Shown here in pieces: positions 17,085 to 24,416 of a stretch of 64,000 bases of DNA. The notes below the pieces were generated by a model. It worked only from the letters and a program-made list of their open reading frames with translations, did not search any database and had not been told where the DNA came from. The first letter of the stretch is position 1. Every line of letters begins with the position of its first letter. The stretch spans positions 1-64,000 of the forward strand of contig JAICSO010000004.1 in assembly GCA_025936825.1 (NCBI GenBank), given 5' to 3'. Source of the stretch: Terriglobales bacterium (GTDB lineage Bacteria; Acidobacteriota; Terriglobia; Terriglobales; Acidobacteriaceae). Both the position numbers and the translations under genes were made by a program.

Positions 17085-17104
17085 GTCGGACAGGAATGTC
17101 CGAC
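17085..17104. repeat. Perfect 8-bp palindrome after rodA
   Basis: GTCGGACAGGAATGTCCGAC has 8-bp arms around a GGAA loop and no U-rich tail. It belongs to the group of short interspersed palindromes in this window. A weaker hairpin-like segment (GCCGGCTGAAGCCGGACG) lies near 17222-17240. Together with the rng leader hairpin these are the only features seen in the 502-bp gap 16980-17481. Confidence 0.7.
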
Positions 17105-17448
17105 CCACACAAAAATTACGAGCGCCCTCGCGTGAAGAGGGCAGTCACCGGCAGGAATGACAGCCGGGCAGGATTGAAGTAAGGCATCCGGGCAGGGAAC
17201 GGCCCCCTGAGGCACCCCATCGCCGGCTGAAGCCGGACGTCGGGGACCCCGCCGACAGTGCAACGCACGGAGCGGGCAAGCTTTAGAGAGCGGTCACAAC
17301 CCCGGTACAGATTGCGATCCGTGGAAAAGAATTCTGAATTTCTGCAGCCAGCTCGACCCGGTCTTCCGGGTCTGGAACCTTCTTGTCTAAGAACGGTTAT
17401 CGCATCCTTAGTTCATCCCGCCAACTGTCTCCCCTCCTTCCGGTGAAA

Positions 17449-17476
17449 TTTCCGGCCAGGTAGCCGGAAACCGGAG
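17449..17476 (+). promoter_or_regulatory. Leader hairpin next to the rng ribosome-binding site
   Basis: TTTCCGGC (17449-17456) pairs perfectly with GCCGGAAA (17463-17470) around a 6-nt loop, ending two bases before the CCGGAG ribosome-binding site (17471-17476) of the RNase E/G gene. A second stem, ACCCGG-TCTT-CCGGGT, lies near 17354-17370, and a CTCCTTCCGG segment upstream could pair with the ribosome-binding site. E. coli RNase E controls its own mRNA through its leader; similar feedback here is inference. Confidence 0.5.
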
Positions 17477-17481
17477 TTCGA

Positions 17482-20211
17482 ATGACAAGAGAATTGTTTG
17501 TGTCGTCCACGCCCCATGAGACGAAAGTCGGCATGGTGGAGGACGATCAGTTAGCAGAAGTGTACCTGGAGCGTGAGAACGAATACACGCTGGCGGGATC
17601 CATTTACAAAGGCCGGGTAACGCGAGTACTGCCCGGCATGCAATCCGCGTTCGTGGATATTGGCCTCGAACGAGACGCGTTCCTATATGTCTCCGACTTC
17701 ATGGAGTTGGAGAATACGGACGACGAATTAGAAGATGTGCCGGCCACGCCGGTGCCGCAAGAGCGCAGGCCGGCGGAGCAGGCTGCTGGCGGCGAATCTG
17801 CAAGCGCGGTTGAATCTGAGGAAGAGGGTTCTGCGGAGGAAGCACCGACTGAAGCTGCAGAGACGCGTACCAACGGCGAATCAAGCGAGAGCCGCGAGGA
17901 TCGCGGAGATCGCGGTGGTTGGCGGGGACGCAGGCGCCGGCGTGGACGCCGGGACGGCCGCGAAAATGGGCGGGAGCGCGGCGGCAACGGTCATGAGCGG
18001 TTTAACCGGAGCGCCGAGCCTCAGGCTGGGGCCGAACGCGAAGAGTACGGACCACCTGCGGGATACGAACCGATCATTCTTCCTGGAGAATCTATTTCCA
18101 AGTACCGTGGCAGAGGTCCGGCCGCGGAAACCCGGGGCGGCGCTGCAACGGGCGTTGTAGAACCGGGCGCGGCCGCTACAGACCAATCGACTCCCATCGC
18201 GAAGACATTCCCGCAAGACGAACCGCTGTTCGCGCAGCCCGGCCATGAGACCGAGGATGTGGCGAGCTTTCCTGCTGAGCAGGCGGAGTTCAACGAGGAG
18301 CGCGCGCCAGCTTTTGTGTCTGAACATCATGAGCCTGAAGTCGGTTCCGAGGATTGGGACCGCGAGCAGAAGCGGCTTCATGACATGAACGTCGCGGCGA
18401 TCTTCGGCGGAGAAGAGGCAGTCGAGGAGAACGAGACCGAAGAGCACGAGACTGAAGAACACGAGCAGCACGCGGCAACGGTGCATTCCGACGAGCGTGC
18501 GGAAGAGCACCCGGTTGCGACCGCTCACGGCACGATGGAAGAAGAAGAGATCGACGAGGAAGAAGCGGACCTCATCGCGTACGTCGAGGAGTTGGCAGAA
18601 GACGATGCATTTGACGATCTCGAGGAGGAGACGCATTCGGCGGGAGACTTTGTTGAGTCGACGCAGGAGATTGCGGCTACGGATGAAAACGGTGAGGTGC
18701 CATTCTCGTCTGAGCCGGTGGCGGAAGAGGCCGCAGAAGTAGAGGAAGCGGAAGAAGGCGTAGACGCTGTCGCTGCCGAAGAAGCTGAACTGGAAGAAGC
18801 ACAGGCTGAAGCAGAAGCGTTGCTGGATTCCGAAGGGCGCGAGAACGGGACGGTTGACGCCCGCGCCGAGTTGCGGGCTCCAGCTGCCACTGCGGCCTAC
18901 ACGCAGCGCGCACAGCGGAGTGGATACGATCGGGACCGAGATCGCGGACGTGGTGGACGCCGCTTCCGTGGTGGCCGAACGAAATTTCGCCGCCGCGAGC
19001 CGCAAAACCTCCCGCAGATCACGGACCTACTGAAGGAAGGTCAGGAGATCCTGGTTCAGATCGCGAAAGAACCCATCGGGAAAAAAGGCGCGCGCATTAC
19101 CAGCCACATCGCGCTTCCGGGACGCTTCCTGGTTTACATGCCGACGGTGAATCACACCGGCGTATCGCGCAAGATCGCTTCCGAAGAAGAGCGTCAGCGG
19201 CTCAAGCGAATTATTCAGAGCGAGCGCGAGAACGGCCACGGCGGCTTCATTGTTCGCACTGCTGCTCAGGGTGCTGACGAGCAGGAACTCCGTGCGGACA
19301 TCCGCTTCCTGAAAGGACTGTGGAATGAAATCCGCACGCGGGCAGACAATGGCAAATCGCCAGCGCTGATTTATCACGACTTGAACGTGGTTGAGCGGGT
19401 GTTGCGCGACCAGGTGACATCGGACTTCGCAGCGATCTGGGTCGATAACGAGCAGGAATACGAGCGCATTCTGCGTTTCGCAAACCGCTTCCAGCCAGCG
19501 CTGGTCCGGCGCGTAAAGCTCTACACGAAAGAAACGCCGCTGTTCGAGCAGTTCGGACTAAAAGAGGAAATCGACAAGGCGCTCAAGTCCAAAGTGTGGC
19601 TGAAGAGCGGCGGATACATCGTGATCAACCAGACCGAGGCGCTGGTCGCGATTGACGTCAATACCGGCAAATACGTTGGCAAGACGGCGCGCCTGGAAGA
19701 CACGATCGTTAAGACCAACGTCGATGCCATCAAGGAAATCGTGCGGCAGATCCGGCTGCGCGATCTCGGCGGCATCATCGTCATCGACTTCATTGACATG
19801 GATGAGCGCCGCAACCGGCAAAAGGTCATGCAGGCGCTGGAAGAGGCGCTGAAGGCGGACCGCGCTCCGTCGAAGGTCTTGCAATTTAACGATTTCGGAC
19901 TGGTGGCGATCACGCGAAAACGCGTGAAGCAGTCGCTGGAGCGGACGATCGGTTCCCCTTGCCCCTATTGCGAGGCGACGGGTTTCGTGAAGAACGTGAA
20001 TACGGTCTGCAACGAAATCTACGTCGAGATGCGCAAGATGAGCAAGGAACTGGAGCACTCGGACGTGATGCTGCGGGTGAATCCGGAGGTCGCGAAGGCG
20101 CTCAAGGCGAACAGCGGCAAGTGGCTGAACGAACTTGAGGAACTCACGAAGAAGACGGTAATCGTGAAGAGCGATCCGGCGCTGCACCAGGAGCAGTTCG
20201 ATATTAACTAG
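17482..20211 (+). CDS. rng: RNase E/G-family endoribonuclease with large insert
   Basis: This is a 909-residue endoribonuclease that starts mRNA decay and processes rRNA. The N-terminus matches RNase G/E (MTRELFVSSTPHETKVGMVE, then IYKGRVTRVLPGMQSAFVDI), and the S1 domain is then interrupted at about residue 78. Residues about 80-512 form an insert, first very acidic with Glu/Ala repeats and short RG-rich blocks, and ending in a basic RGGRRFRGGRTKFRRRE tail. The catalytic part resumes at ITDLLKEGQEILVQIAKEP. The metal-binding aspartates are Asp725 (VAIDVNTG) and Asp769 (IVIDFIDMDERR), and the zinc-link cysteines are Cys827/Cys830 (CPYC). RNase E scaffolds usually lie at the C-terminus, so this placement is distinctive. 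The ribosome-binding site is GGAG at 17473. Confidence 0.95.
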   Translation: MTRELFVSSTPHETKVGMVEDDQLAEVYLERENEYTLAGSIYKGRVTRVLPGMQSAFVDIGLERDAFLYVSDFMELENTDDELEDVPATPVPQERRPAEQAAGGESASAVESEEEGSAEEAPTEAAETRTNGESSESREDRGDRGGWRGRRRRRGRRDGRENGRERGGNGHERFNRSAEPQAGAEREEYGPPAGYEPIILPGESISKYRGRGPAAETRGGAATGVVEPGAAATDQSTPIAKTFPQDEPLFAQPGHETEDVASFPAEQAEFNEERAPAFVSEHHEPEVGSEDWDREQKRLHDMNVAAIFGGEEAVEENETEEHETEEHEQHAATVHSDERAEEHPVATAHGTMEEEEIDEEEADLIAYVEELAEDDAFDDLEEETHSAGDFVESTQEIAATDENGEVPFSSEPVAEEAAEVEEAEEGVDAVAAEEAELEEAQAEAEALLDSEGRENGTVDARAELRAPAATAAYTQRAQRSGYDRDRDRGRGGRRFRGGRTKFRRREPQNLPQITDLLKEGQEILVQIAKEPIGKKGARITSHIALPGRFLVYMPTVNHTGVSRKIASEEERQRLKRIIQSERENGHGGFIVRTAAQGADEQELRADIRFLKGLWNEIRTRADNGKSPALIYHDLNVVERVLRDQVTSDFAAIWVDNEQEYERILRFANRFQPALVRRVKLYTKETPLFEQFGLKEEIDKALKSKVWLKSGGYIVINQTEALVAIDVNTGKYVGKTARLEDTIVKTNVDAIKEIVRQIRLRDLGGIIVIDFIDMDERRNRQKVMQALEEALKADRAPSKVLQFNDFGLVAITRKRVKQSLERTIGSPCPYCEATGFVKNVNTVCNEIYVEMRKMSKELEHSDVMLRVNPEVAKALKANSGKWLNELEELTKKTVIVKSDPALHQEQFDIN

Positions 20212-20264
20212 CTTGTAGCTACGAGCTCTTAGCTCTTAGCTTTCGTGCCGGGAGAGAGCATCGG

Positions 20265-20522
20265 ATGAGGATATTTCGCAGGTGTGTGACAGTTCTTGCT
20301 GTCAGCACCTGCGTTTTTGTTTTGATGCAACTGCTGGGAGGTACTCACTGCTTTGATTGTGGGGCGCGAGTTGGATTTCCATTCGCCTATATGCAGCAAG
20401 GAACGTATTCAACTAATGGACATACCCTCTGGCGGGGATTCCTCGCGGACGGCTTTGTTTCGGCAGGAATCGGCGTTCTCCTGATGTGTGGCCGGAACGC
20501 GGTAAAGGGGCAGCGAAGGTGA
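20265..20522 (+). CDS. Small membrane protein, unknown function
   Basis: This is an 85-residue protein with two hydrophobic helices (about residues 8-24 and 62-76) and a middle segment CFDCGARVGFPFAYMQQGTY. The phrase CGARxGFPFxY recalls short acidobacterial membrane proteins, but I know of no function. GGGAGAGAG lies at suitable distance before the ATG. An intrinsic terminator follows 14 bases after the stop codon, which supports a real gene. It follows rng by 53 bp, a space containing AGCTCTT heptamers. Confidence 0.6.
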   Translation: MRIFRRCVTVLAVSTCVFVLMQLLGGTHCFDCGARVGFPFAYMQQGTYSTNGHTLWRGFLADGFVSAGIGVLLMCGRNAVKGQRR

Positions 20523-20535
20523 AGGCGTGTGGAGC

Positions 20536-20563
20536 GACGGGCGCCTCGCCCGTCCTTTTCTTG
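20536..20563 (+). terminator. Intrinsic terminator
   Basis: GACGGGCG (20536-20543) and CGCCCGTC (20547-20554) form a perfect 8-bp stem with a CCT loop, followed by CTTTTCTTGTTTT. It lies 14 bp after the small membrane protein gene and could end the rng transcript. The stem also resembles interspersed palindromes in the window, so it may have arisen from one. Confidence 0.65.
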
Positions 20564-20590
20564 TTTTGAAGAAGCTCGGGTTCGTATCAG

Positions 20591-20610
20591 GGCACGGCTT
20601 TAGCCGTGCC
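20591..20610. repeat. Interspersed palindrome
   Basis: GGCACGGCTTTAGCCGTGCC has perfect 9-bp arms around a TT loop. It lies between the terminator at 20536 and the gene at 20743. It has no T-tract and probably belongs to the dispersed palindrome class. Confidence 0.65.
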
Positions 20611-20742
20611 GCAGACTGCCGCAATGAACTGCGCCTAGGCGCTGCACCTTCCGTTTGCATTCCTCCTTTGTTGCAACCCCGTCCCATCCTGACGCCCCAG
20701 TTTTGCATCCAAGTTTCCCGAGATCAGGAAACGAGGTTGAAC

Positions 20743-21042
20743 ATGGCGCGGAGGAAAGAGATGGAGAACTGGAAGCGGGGATTGCTGGCGGGTTCGGCGG
20801 GATTGAGCATGATTTTTCTTTTGAAGGGCAGCAAAACCGGCGCGATGCTCTTTGGTGGGGTGGCGCTGGCGGCGCTGGCGTCGGAGTATCCGGAAGAGTT
20901 CAGGAAGATTCGGTCGAAGTTGCCGGATTACGTGGAGCGCGGATCAGCGTTCCTGGACGTGGTGACGAGGGCCGGTGAGCGCCTGGCCGAGGTCGCGGAG
21001 AGCCGCGGCTCCGCGTGGTATGAGTCGTTGCTCAGGGCGTAG
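20743..21042 (+). CDS. Hypothetical small protein with one hydrophobic segment
   Basis: This is a 99-residue protein. It begins with a basic segment (MARRKEMENWKRG), then a hydrophobic/glycine-rich stretch (about residues 14-47, LLAGSAGLSMIFLLKG and GAMLFGGVALAALA), then an amphipathic helical tail containing PEEFRKIRSKLPDYVERGSA. I do not recognise the family; a membrane-associated protein is likely. GAGG lies upstream of the ATG at 20743. A longer in-frame start exists further upstream but runs through palindromic repeat sequence and is less likely. Confidence 0.6.
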   Translation: MARRKEMENWKRGLLAGSAGLSMIFLLKGSKTGAMLFGGVALAALASEYPEEFRKIRSKLPDYVERGSAFLDVVTRAGERLAEVAESRGSAWYESLLRA

Positions 21043-21130
21043 TTTCTTTCGCCCTGCGGGGCTCGCTTCTCTTCCTTTTCCCGCTCCCGGGGCTTACGCC
21101 CCGGGCTGTATTCTTTCGCCGCTCCGCGGC
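21043..21130. repeat. Composite palindromic repeat, type B copy 2
   Basis: The element contains TTTCTTTCGCCCTGCGGGGC, then CCCGGGGCTTACGCCCCGGG (21086-21105), a CTGTATTCTTT linker and GCCGCTCCGCGGC (21118-21130). It has the same architecture as 7711-7797 with different but still paired stem bases. It starts immediately after the stop codon of the preceding gene. Confidence 0.82.
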
Positions 21131-21160
21131 TCTCGCGCCTGATGTGAGCGAGTCTGTACC

Positions 21161-21244
21161 GTCTGCTTAAGCGGACTCTCGTCCCTTCCCCATTGCTTTG
21201 CCAGCACTGACGTGCTGGGCTAATTATGTGCCGTCGCTTCGCGA
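21161..21244. repeat. Composite palindromic repeat, type A copy 3
   Basis: The element contains GTCTGCTTAAGCGGAC (21161-21176), CCAGCACTGACGTGCTGG (21201-21218), a GCTAATTATGTGCC linker and GTCGCTTCGCGAC (21232-21244). Against copy 2 the third-position pair of the middle hairpin is A-T instead of C-G, and the last hairpin has T-A in place of C-G, so base pairing is conserved. Confidence 0.88.
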
Positions 21245-21316
21245 CTGGTTGCCGATGCTCCCTGGTTTCCGCGCCATCCTGGAGTATCGGAACAGCAAGC
21301 TTCTTGTTGACGTGGA

Positions 21317-21517
21317 TCAGCCGCGCAGCTTGTTAAATCTCAGAGCAAACCGCATGAGCAGAACGCCTAAGAGCAACATCGGCAACGCAACAACGAGGAC
21401 CGGCCACGAATGCCCGATTCCCCATACGCCAGAAACGCACGTAATGGCCGTCAAGAAAATCCCAAGTGCGGTGAGAAGCACGCCAATACAACCAGCGATC
21501 CACGCGCGCCTAACCAT
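21317..21517 (-). CDS. Small two-helix membrane protein
   Basis: This is a 66-residue protein with two clear transmembrane segments (about residues 6-28 and 38-58, with VLLTALGIFLTAITCV and VLVVALPMLLLGVLLM). Its ATG at 21517 lies two bases after the stop codon of the downstream-oriented scoB gene, so it would be the third gene of the scoA-scoB unit. I know of no function. Short length keeps confidence moderate. Confidence 0.5.
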   Translation of the reverse strand: MVRRAWIAGCIGVLLTALGIFLTAITCVSGVWGIGHSWPVLVVALPMLLLGVLLMRFALRFNKLRG

Positions 21518-21519
21518 CC

Positions 21520-22185
21520 CTAAATTTCCATCGTCCGGAGCTGCGGGATGGGGGTCAGCTTGGCTTCGGTGGCGCGTTGAACGTCTTCGACCGTAAGGCC
21601 AGGAGCGATTTCTTCGAGGATGAGGCCTTCGGGCGTAACGCGAATGTAGGCCATTTCGGTGACGATGGTGTCGACAACACCTGAGCCTGTCAACGGCAGC
21701 GTGCAATTCTTGAGGATTTTTGGTTGACCGTCCCGAGTGGTGTGTTCCATGGCGACAACCACGCGGCAGGCGCTGGAGACCAGGTCCATCGCGCCTCCCA
21801 TGCCTTTGACCATTTTCCCTGGGATCATCCAGTTGGCGAGATTGCCTTTCTCATCCACTTCCATTGCGCCAAGGACGCTGAGATCGATGTGGCCGCCGCG
21901 GATCATGCCGAAAGATTCGGCGCTGGAGAAAAATGCGGTGCCGGAAATTTCAGTGACGGTTTCCTTGCCGGCGTTAATGAGATCGGGATCTTCCGTGCCT
22001 TCGACGGGGTAAGGCCCGATGCCAAGCATGCCGTTTTCGCTCTGCAGCACGACCTCTACACCAGGCGGCACGTAGTTGGCTACCATGGTGGGCATGCCGA
22101 TGCCGAGGTTCACGTAGAAGCCATCGTGCAATTCACGCGCGATGCGCTTGACGATTCGTTCGCGTTTGTCGATGTCTTTGGGCAT
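21520..22185 (-). CDS. scoB: Succinyl-CoA:3-ketoacid CoA-transferase subunit B
   Basis: This is the 221-residue beta subunit of a class I CoA-transferase that moves CoA from succinyl-CoA to acetoacetate or similar acids. The catalytic glutamate is in [10 protein letters not shown] (near residue 50). Other family motifs are [31 protein letters not shown] and [11 protein letters not shown]. Length matches subunit B (about 215-220). It lies 96 bp after subunit A; the pair supports ketone-body or short-chain acyl metabolism. Confidence 0.95.
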   Translation of the reverse strand: MPKDIDKRERIVKRIARELHDGFYVNLGIGMPTMVANYVPPGVEVVLQSENGMLGIGPYPVEGTEDPDLINAGKETVTEISGTAFFSSAESFGMIRGGHIDLSVLGAMEVDEKGNLANWMIPGKMVKGMGGAMDLVSSACRVVVAMEHTTRDGQPKILKNCTLPLTGSGVVDTIVTEMAYIRVTPEGLILEEIAPGLTVEDVQRATEAKLTPIPQLRTMEI

Positions 22186-22192
22186 GAGAACC

Positions 22193-22280
22193 TGTTGTTG
22201 GTTGTTGGTTCTTCGTTGTTGGTTCCTGGTTCCCGACAGCTACTCGCTGGTTTTGCGCCAACAACCAAGAACCAACAACA
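22193..22280. repeat. Inverted period-7 GGTTNTT repeats, scoA-scoB spacer
   Basis: The left arm consists of heptamers such as GTTGTTG, GTTCTTC and GTTCCTG. The right arm (about 22259-22280) is CAACAACCAAGAACCAACAA, its near reverse complement. About 30 bases separate them. The element fills the space between the two CoA-transferase subunit genes and could form a long hairpin in the mRNA. Confidence 0.75.
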
Positions 22281-22281
22281 G

Positions 22282-22980
22282 CTAGCTTGCCTTTCTTACC
22301 GTCCTTCGCTCGATCTTGCGGTCGTAGTGTTCGCCTTTGATGATGCGCTTCACGTAAATGCTGGGCGTGTGGATCGAGTCTGGCGGAATCTCGCCGACCT
22401 CGACTAGATTCTCAACTTCCGCGATGGTTACCTTGGCGGCGGTCGCCATCAGGGGATTGAAGTTCCGGGCGGTCTTGCGATAGACGAGATTGCCCCACTT
22501 GTCGCCCTTCCAGGCGCGGACGAGAGCAAAATCGGCTTTCAACCAACGCTCCATGATGTAGGTGCGACCGTCGAACTCGCGCACTTCTTTGCCATCGGCG
22601 ACGACGGTGCCGACGCCTGCAGGAGTGAAGAAGGCGGGAATACCGGCACCCCCGGCGCGAATGCGCTCAGAAAAAGTTCCCTGCGGGATCAACTGCAGGT
22701 TGAGCCTTTTCTCCAGAACCATCTGCTCCAGCAGCCTGTTCTCGCCGACATAGCTGCCGATGTGACTCTTGATCTGGCCCGCGTCGAGGAGCAGCCCCAT
22801 GCCGAGGCCATCCACGCCGACGTTGTTGCTGATGGTGTTGAGGTTCTTCACGCCCTTGCGCACGAGCGCGCGGATCAGGTTTTCGGGGATGCCGCAAAGA
22901 CCGAAGCCGCCCACCATGATGGTGGCGCCGTCAAAGATGTCCTGAATGGCCTCGTCTGCGCCGGCGACGACTTTATTCAT
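22282..22980 (-). CDS. scoA: Succinyl-CoA:3-ketoacid CoA-transferase subunit A
   Basis: This is the 232-residue alpha subunit of a class I CoA-transferase, partner of scoB. Diagnostic motifs are GATIMVGGFGLCGIPENLI (the GGF.L.G.P loop), NLNTISNNVG, LIPQGTFSERIRAGG and GIPAFFTPAGVGT. Length agrees with the family (about 230). The ATG at 22980 is used; an upstream in-frame GTG would add six residues without family support. Confidence 0.95.
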   Translation of the reverse strand: MNKVVAGADEAIQDIFDGATIMVGGFGLCGIPENLIRALVRKGVKNLNTISNNVGVDGLGMGLLLDAGQIKSHIGSYVGENRLLEQMVLEKRLNLQLIPQGTFSERIRAGGAGIPAFFTPAGVGTVVADGKEVREFDGRTYIMERWLKADFALVRAWKGDKWGNLVYRKTARNFNPLMATAAKVTIAEVENLVEVGEIPPDSIHTPSIYVKRIIKGEHYDRKIERRTVRKAS

Positions 22981-23045
22981 CGCAAGGATTGTAAACAAAA
23001 TTCAGATCGAAGGCGGATGCGGGGCTCGATCTTGCACGGTGGACA

Positions 23046-24416
23046 CTACAGGGAAACCGCAGAATCGTCGGTGGCGACCTCAACCCGTGAGTGCCTCCGA
23101 TGCTCGCGTCGAGGATTGCGGAAGCGAGTGTCAGCGGCAGCGATGGTGCACAGGACGTAGAACAACATTGCATTCGCTGGAATCTGCAAGTTGAAGTCGA
23201 CGAAACTGTGCACAAGAATCCCGGTGATTCCGAGGAGCGCGGCCAATGCGACGGCGCCGTTCACGTCTCCGGACCAACTCCGGGCCTTGCGAATGGCGGG
23301 GCGAAGAGTCGCGACCAGGAACCACATACCAATGCCGAAGCCCAGGATGCCGGTGTCAGTCAGCAGTTCCAAGTAATCGTTATGAGCTCGATTGACCAAT
23401 TGATTGGTGTAGAAGCTGCGGAATTGCGGGTAAACGTTGGCGAAAGTCCCAAGTCCCCAGCCGAGCACTGGGTGCTTCGCGAACATGTGAAGCGAATCGC
23501 GATCGATTGAAAAGCGAATGTCGGAGCCGATCTCTGTCTGCTTATTGCCAGAGGCAACGGTTGAAATTCGCTCGGTGACTTCGTTGCCTCCGATCCATGC
23601 AACCGATACCAACGCAACCAGCAGAAACGCGCCCAGCACAAGAGCGACGCCGTTGCGGGTACGCTCGCGGAACAGGAACCAGAAGAAGAGGGCAATCTGA
23701 AGCGCATACGCTGCCATGCCGCCGCGCGAGCCGGAGAGGAAGATGGTCGCCCCCATGAAAGCCGCGGCTGCCGCGGCGATCCACCGCTTGCGGCCGTGCG
23801 CGTATTTGCTGAATGCAAAGACAAGCGGAATTGGCGCCAGCATCTCCATCAGCCCGGCGTAGTGATTGTGATTTACATAAGGACCATAAATCCAGCCACC
23901 GAAGCGGGGAGTGCGAAGCCAGTAGATCTTTCCGTTGGAACTGAGAGACTGCAGGACGGCGAAGAGGGCAAGGCAAGTTCCGAATGCGGTGAGCAGGGTC
24001 GCAATGTATTGGACATGCGTGGTACGTGTGAGTGTTTGCGCGATTAAGAAGCAGGTGCACGCATAGGCCGCATAGATCATGAAAGCCGAACTGGTTGCGT
24101 GCGTATAGCCGGAGATGCCGGACACTATTTGCAACAGTACAAGGGTTCCGAACGCAGACATCGGAACGAAAACCGCATTGCCGGTCAGAATCAAGGTCCC
24201 GGTTCTTACCTGACGCAAAGCCCAAATCGAAATCAGGATTGCATTGGCGATCTCAAGAATTGCGGTTGACCAGACTTCGACTGCGCCAAATGCCAGTGGA
24301 GCGAGTAATAACAGGCTGACAACGCTGTAGAGAATTGCCTCAGTCGCGCGCGAGCGGATGGGTTGCAGTTGGAGATAGGTTTCAGGAACATCGGGCAGGG
24401 GTAAGGCCGCGCTCAT
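23046..24416 (-). CDS. O-antigen ligase/polymerase-family membrane protein
   Basis: This is a 456-residue polytopic protein with about 11-12 transmembrane helices and the Wzy_C/O-antigen ligase signature loop: GPYVNHNHYAGLMEM, LSGSRGGM, HPVLGWGLGTFANVYPQF and RAHNDYLELLTDTGILG. Such proteins polymerise or ligate lipid-linked repeat units on the periplasmic side. Its start overlaps the stop of the preceding TPR-type gene by four bases, and both follow the BY-kinase gene. It is one of two Wzy/ligase-type proteins in this window, the other at 46716. Which one polymerises and which ligates cannot be told from sequence. Confidence 0.88.
   Translation of the reverse strand: MSAALPLPDVPETYLQLQPIRSRATEAILYSVVSLLLLAPLAFGAVEVWSTAILEIANAILISIWALRQVRTGTLILTGNAVFVPMSAFGTLVLLQIVSGISGYTHATSSAFMIYAAYACTCFLIAQTLTRTTHVQYIATLLTAFGTCLALFAVLQSLSSNGKIYWLRTPRFGGWIYGPYVNHNHYAGLMEMLAPIPLVFAFSKYAHGRKRWIAAAAAAFMGATIFLSGSRGGMAAYALQIALFFWFLFRERTRNGVALVLGAFLLVALVSVAWIGGNEVTERISTVASGNKQTEIGSDIRFSIDRDSLHMFAKHPVLGWGLGTFANVYPQFRSFYTNQLVNRAHNDYLELLTDTGILGFGIGMWFLVATLRPAIRKARSWSGDVNGAVALAALLGITGILVHSFVDFNLQIPANAMLFYVLCTIAAADTRFRNPRREHRRHSRVEVATDDSAVSL

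Noticed and set aside
17881-19005. 374-codon frame antisense to the RNase E/G insert
   Set aside because: Mirror of the Glu/Ala-rich insert; composition is that of a complement of GAA/GAG codons, with no domain.
20527-20742. N-terminal extension of the gene at 20743
   Set aside because: The extra codons run through a palindrome and terminator stem; the ATG at 20743 has its own ribosome-binding site.
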